Assembly: GCF_013705725.1 (NCBI RefSeq)
Contig: NZ_CP055482.1
Coordinates: forward strand, 186,001-250,000
Source of the DNA: Klebsiella sp. RHBSTW-00484
GTDB taxonomy: Bacteria > Pseudomonadota > Gammaproteobacteria > Enterobacterales > Enterobacteriaceae
Reading direction: 5' to 3'
DNA length: 64,000 nucleotides
The position numbers and the translations under genes were made by a program. This document shows positions 63,349 through 64,000 of this stretch, piece by piece. A model generated the notes under the pieces. The model did not search any database. It worked only from the letters and a program-made list of their open reading frames with translations, and was not told the DNA's origin. Position 1 is the stretch's first letter. Each line of letters begins with the position of its first letter.

Positions 63349-64000
63349 TTACTTCAGTTCCTCGATATTCAGCATAAATTCTGACGTTCCGCTGACGCCG
63401 GAAATCGATGGGAAAATCGGGAAGCTGCGGCTGTCACCCAGACCCAGATCCAGCTGAACGTTTTTGCTCTCCCCTGGTGCTGCGGAAACCCCATTCACCG
63501 TAACGCCGAAGGCCGCATCCTTACGTACCGTCAGTATCGCGTCCTGTTTCCCTGTTGCGATAGAACCGTCCTTCTTGCGCAGCTGGCTGGCATACAGTAC
63601 AGCCAGCGGCGTGTTGTCGGACGTTTTCAGGGCGGTACTGACGGAGATGGTCTTAAGGTTCTCCAGACGTACCAGGTTGTTCGGCAGGTAGTTAAATTCG
63701 ACGGCGCTTTCTTTAACGTTGTTCATCTCGTCTTTGGCATACACGGTCAACGTGTAGGTTTCACCGTCATTAAGTGACGGGAAGATCTTCGGGTAATTCG
63801 GTGTATAGAGATCATTTCCGAGATTTACCCAGGACAACTCAACAGCATCAGATACCGGTCCACCTCGAAGCGTCATGCGAGTTAACGAGGGTTTGGTCAG
63901 AGTATCTGCGAGCTGAATTCGGACGTTTTCCAAGCCGAACACTGTCACGTTGCTGGTGATAGGTTTGTTTTCGTAGTTGATACTGATGGACGGCGGCGAG
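63349..64000 (-). CDS. DUF4165-type Ig-fold secreted protein, third copy (partial)
   Basis: The C-terminal 217 residues of a homologue of the 56676 gene. The frame remains open through the window end, so the gene starts beyond it. Shared blocks include VFGLENVRIQLADTL, FNYLPNNLVRLENL and KTSDNTPLAVL. It is expressed toward the replication region, opposite to the intact copy. Confidence 0.85.
   Translation of the reverse strand, partial: SPPSISINYENKPITSNVTVFGLENVRIQLADTLTKPSLTRMTLRGGPVSDAVELSWVNLGNDLYTPNYPKIFPSLNDGETYTLTVYAKDEMNNVKESAVEFNYLPNNLVRLENLKTISVSTALKTSDNTPLAVLYASQLRKKDGSIATGKQDAILTVRKDAAFGVTVNGVSAAPGESKNVQLDLGLGDSRSFPIFPSISGVSGTSEFMLNIEELK

Overview
The window looks like part of a large conjugative plasmid of Enterobacterales (Klebsiella, Enterobacter or relatives), probably IncH-like. 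It carries an iteron-controlled Rep_3-type replicon, a TraG/VirD4 coupling ATPase next to a DUF4400 TraJ-like membrane protein, DUF4165-type Ig-fold secreted proteins, and insertion sequences closely matching ISKpn26, IS2 and IS630. These assignments come from reading the sequence and from memory of the families; no database search was run.

Layout. 1-5.9 kb: rightward transfer operon (end of an upstream gene, coupling ATPase, unknown protein, TraJ-like protein, SppA-like peptidase, NERD protein). 5.9-11.3 kb: leftward small genes of unknown function ending at an orphan ParB/KorB-like gene. 12.4-16.6 kb: rightward run of small genes, including two ribbon-helix-helix-like paralogues. 16.8-31.3 kb: insertion hot zone, with a relB-relE-hok addiction operon, a cation efflux gene, a cytochrome b561 gene cut by an IS5-family element, IS110 and ISNCY elements, a decapitated hok/sok locus, and an operon broken twice (by IS2-like and IS630 elements). 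31.4-50 kb: leftward array of mostly unknown genes, including an HNH protein, an ASCH protein, a DndC-like PP-loop protein, a RES-Xre toxin-antitoxin pair, a DNA methyltransferase followed by two tandem SAM-binding paralogues, an orphan HigB and a DnaJ-type zinc-finger protein. 50.7-55.1 kb: rightward small genes led by two paralogues. 55.6-64 kb: three copies of the DUF4165 Ig-fold gene (one intact, one internally deleted, one running off the end) around the replication origin.

The most striking structure is regulatory. (1) Fourteen gene starts share a promoter design: an A/T-rich block, a GGTTATTAG box where a -35 should be, and a -10 hexamer exactly 17 bp further on in 13 of the 14. (2) A 13-bp odd palindrome, AAAAGTWACTTTT, has 13 exact 11-bp cores in the window, eight intergenic and five in genes. 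Three sit just upstream of the orphan ParB-like gene, whose promoter also carries the GGTTATTAG box. This resembles the dispersed KorB operators of IncP plasmids, but with an unrelated site. I infer a plasmid-wide control circuit that joins otherwise unknown small genes into a regulon.
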